From NCBI RefSeq assembly GCF_018130245.1, contig NZ_JAFCKP010000003.1, positions 248,001-312,000 on the forward strand: 64,000 nt of DNA. The letters are read 5' to 3'. Positions 63,609 to 64,000 of this stretch are shown in pieces (position 1 is the stretch's first letter; each line of letters opens with the position of its first letter). Source of the DNA: Bradyrhizobium sp. SZCCT0231. GTDB lineage: Bacteria; Pseudomonadota; Alphaproteobacteria; Rhizobiales; Xanthobacteraceae. The translations under genes were made by a program, and so were the position numbers. The notes under the pieces were generated by a model. The model saw nothing but the letters and a program-made list of their open reading frames with translations. It did not search any database and was not told where the DNA came from.

Positions 63609-64000
63609 CTACGCCCGCCACACCATCTTCAACACCGGCCGCCCCGAGGTCGGGTTCACATCGTCGCCGGCATGGGCAAAGCCGTTGCGCTCGTAGAAGC
63701 GGATGGCGCGGCTGTTGTCCTTGTTGACGAGCAGCGTGATGCCTGAAGGGGACAGGCGCTTGGCCTCGTCCACCAGCAGCCTTGCTGCGTCTGATCCCCA
63801 ATGGATGGGATCGACGACGAGCTGATCGAGATAACCTTCGCCGTCGATGGTGACGAAACCGACCAGCGCATCGTCCTGTTCCGCCACCACGACCTGGGCC
63901 TTCGGCACCAGATCCTTGCGCCAGCGCTCGCGCCACCATTCCAGCCGTGCCGCGAAGTCGATCTGCGGATAGGCCTGCTGCCAGGTGCGATGCCAGAGAT
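63609..64000 (-). CDS. GNAT-family N-acetyltransferase (partial, 5' end outside window)
   Basis: The frame is open to the window end, so only the C-terminal 130 residues or so are seen. They carry GNAT features: a Trp-rich helix region, 'AQVVVAEQDDALVGFVTIDG' beta strands, 'GYLDQLVVDPIHWGSDAARL' acetyl-CoA loop region and 'LLVNKDNSRAIRFYERNGFA', which is the classic N-R-A-FYE-GF motif. A GTG at 63908 would truncate the domain and is not the start. Substrate is unknown. Confidence 0.9.
   Translation of the reverse strand, partial: LWHRTWQQAYPQIDFAARLEWWRERWRKDLVPKAQVVVAEQDDALVGFVTIDGEGYLDQLVVDPIHWGSDAARLLVDEAKRLSPSGITLLVNKDNSRAIRFYERNGFAHAGDDVNPTSGRPVLKMVWRA

Overview
The window reads as a stretch of chromosome from a Bradyrhizobium-like alphaproteobacterium (order Hyphomicrobiales, formerly Rhizobiales). 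This rests on the high GC content, frequent GTG/TTG starts, alphaproteobacterial family proteins (DUF1465/RcdA, DUF2865, DUF1192, DUF2849), the urtABCDE-urease and cysG-DUF2849-cysI-DUF934-cysH gene orders, and many intergenic palindromic elements of the kind that fill Bradyrhizobium genomes. I see no tRNA, rRNA, insertion sequence, prophage or CRISPR array. The content looks like ordinary vertically inherited chromosome.

Layout. 0-1.5 kb: the end of a tad pilus locus (two TadE-type pseudopilins). 1.5-3.9 kb (minus strand): a cold-shock group of rhlE RNA helicase, infA and a CspA-type protein. 4.3-16.5 kb: a nitrogen-scavenging island with a sigma-54 promoter, the urea ABC transporter urtABCDE and urease ureDAB-C-EFG. 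It is interrupted by a small HD-domain alarmone-hydrolase-like gene and an ABM-family monooxygenase gene. 16.8-25 kb: signalling and envelope genes (CHASE/HWE-type kinase, TetR regulator, OpgC, small membrane stress proteins, AI-2E permease, L,D-transpeptidase, DUF2865, CsbD). 25-27.3 kb: malate synthase G. 27.5-39.1 kb: a full assimilatory sulfate block, with cysD-cysNC transcribed leftward from a shared AT-rich control region and cysG-DUF2849-cysI-DUF934-cysH plus the sulfate transporter sbp-cysTWA transcribed rightward.

39-48.4 kb: CAP-domain lipoprotein, patatin phospholipase with 3-hydroxybutyrate dehydrogenase, TauE/SafE permease, polysaccharide flippase, DsbD-alpha-like protein, YqgE, and a TfdA-like dioxygenase divergent from an SDR dehydrogenase. 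48.4-58.5 kb: CsbD-like membrane protein, a DUF459 SGNH-fold protein lacking catalytic residues, lytic transglycosylase, GalU, two cyclic-di-GMP proteins and a DUF7662 protein. 58.5-64 kb: quinone oxidoreductase, DUF1192, a candidate small RNA with anti-Shine-Dalgarno loops, RcdA-like DUF1465 protein, ribosomal protein L31, an ABC exporter, and a GNAT acetyltransferase cut by the window end.

How it fits together: urea is imported by UrtABCDE and hydrolysed by the neighbouring urease, probably under NtrC/RpoN nitrogen control. Sulfate is imported by Sbp-CysTWA, activated by CysD/CysNC, reduced by an iron-sulfur APS reductase and by siroheme sulfite reductase, with siroheme supplied by CysG. 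The points most worth a second look are the small RNA near 60.2 kb, a dispersed repeat that supplies the stop codons of two unrelated genes, two likely catalytically dead proteins (DUF459 and the CHASE kinase), and the alarmone-hydrolase-like gene inside the urease operon.
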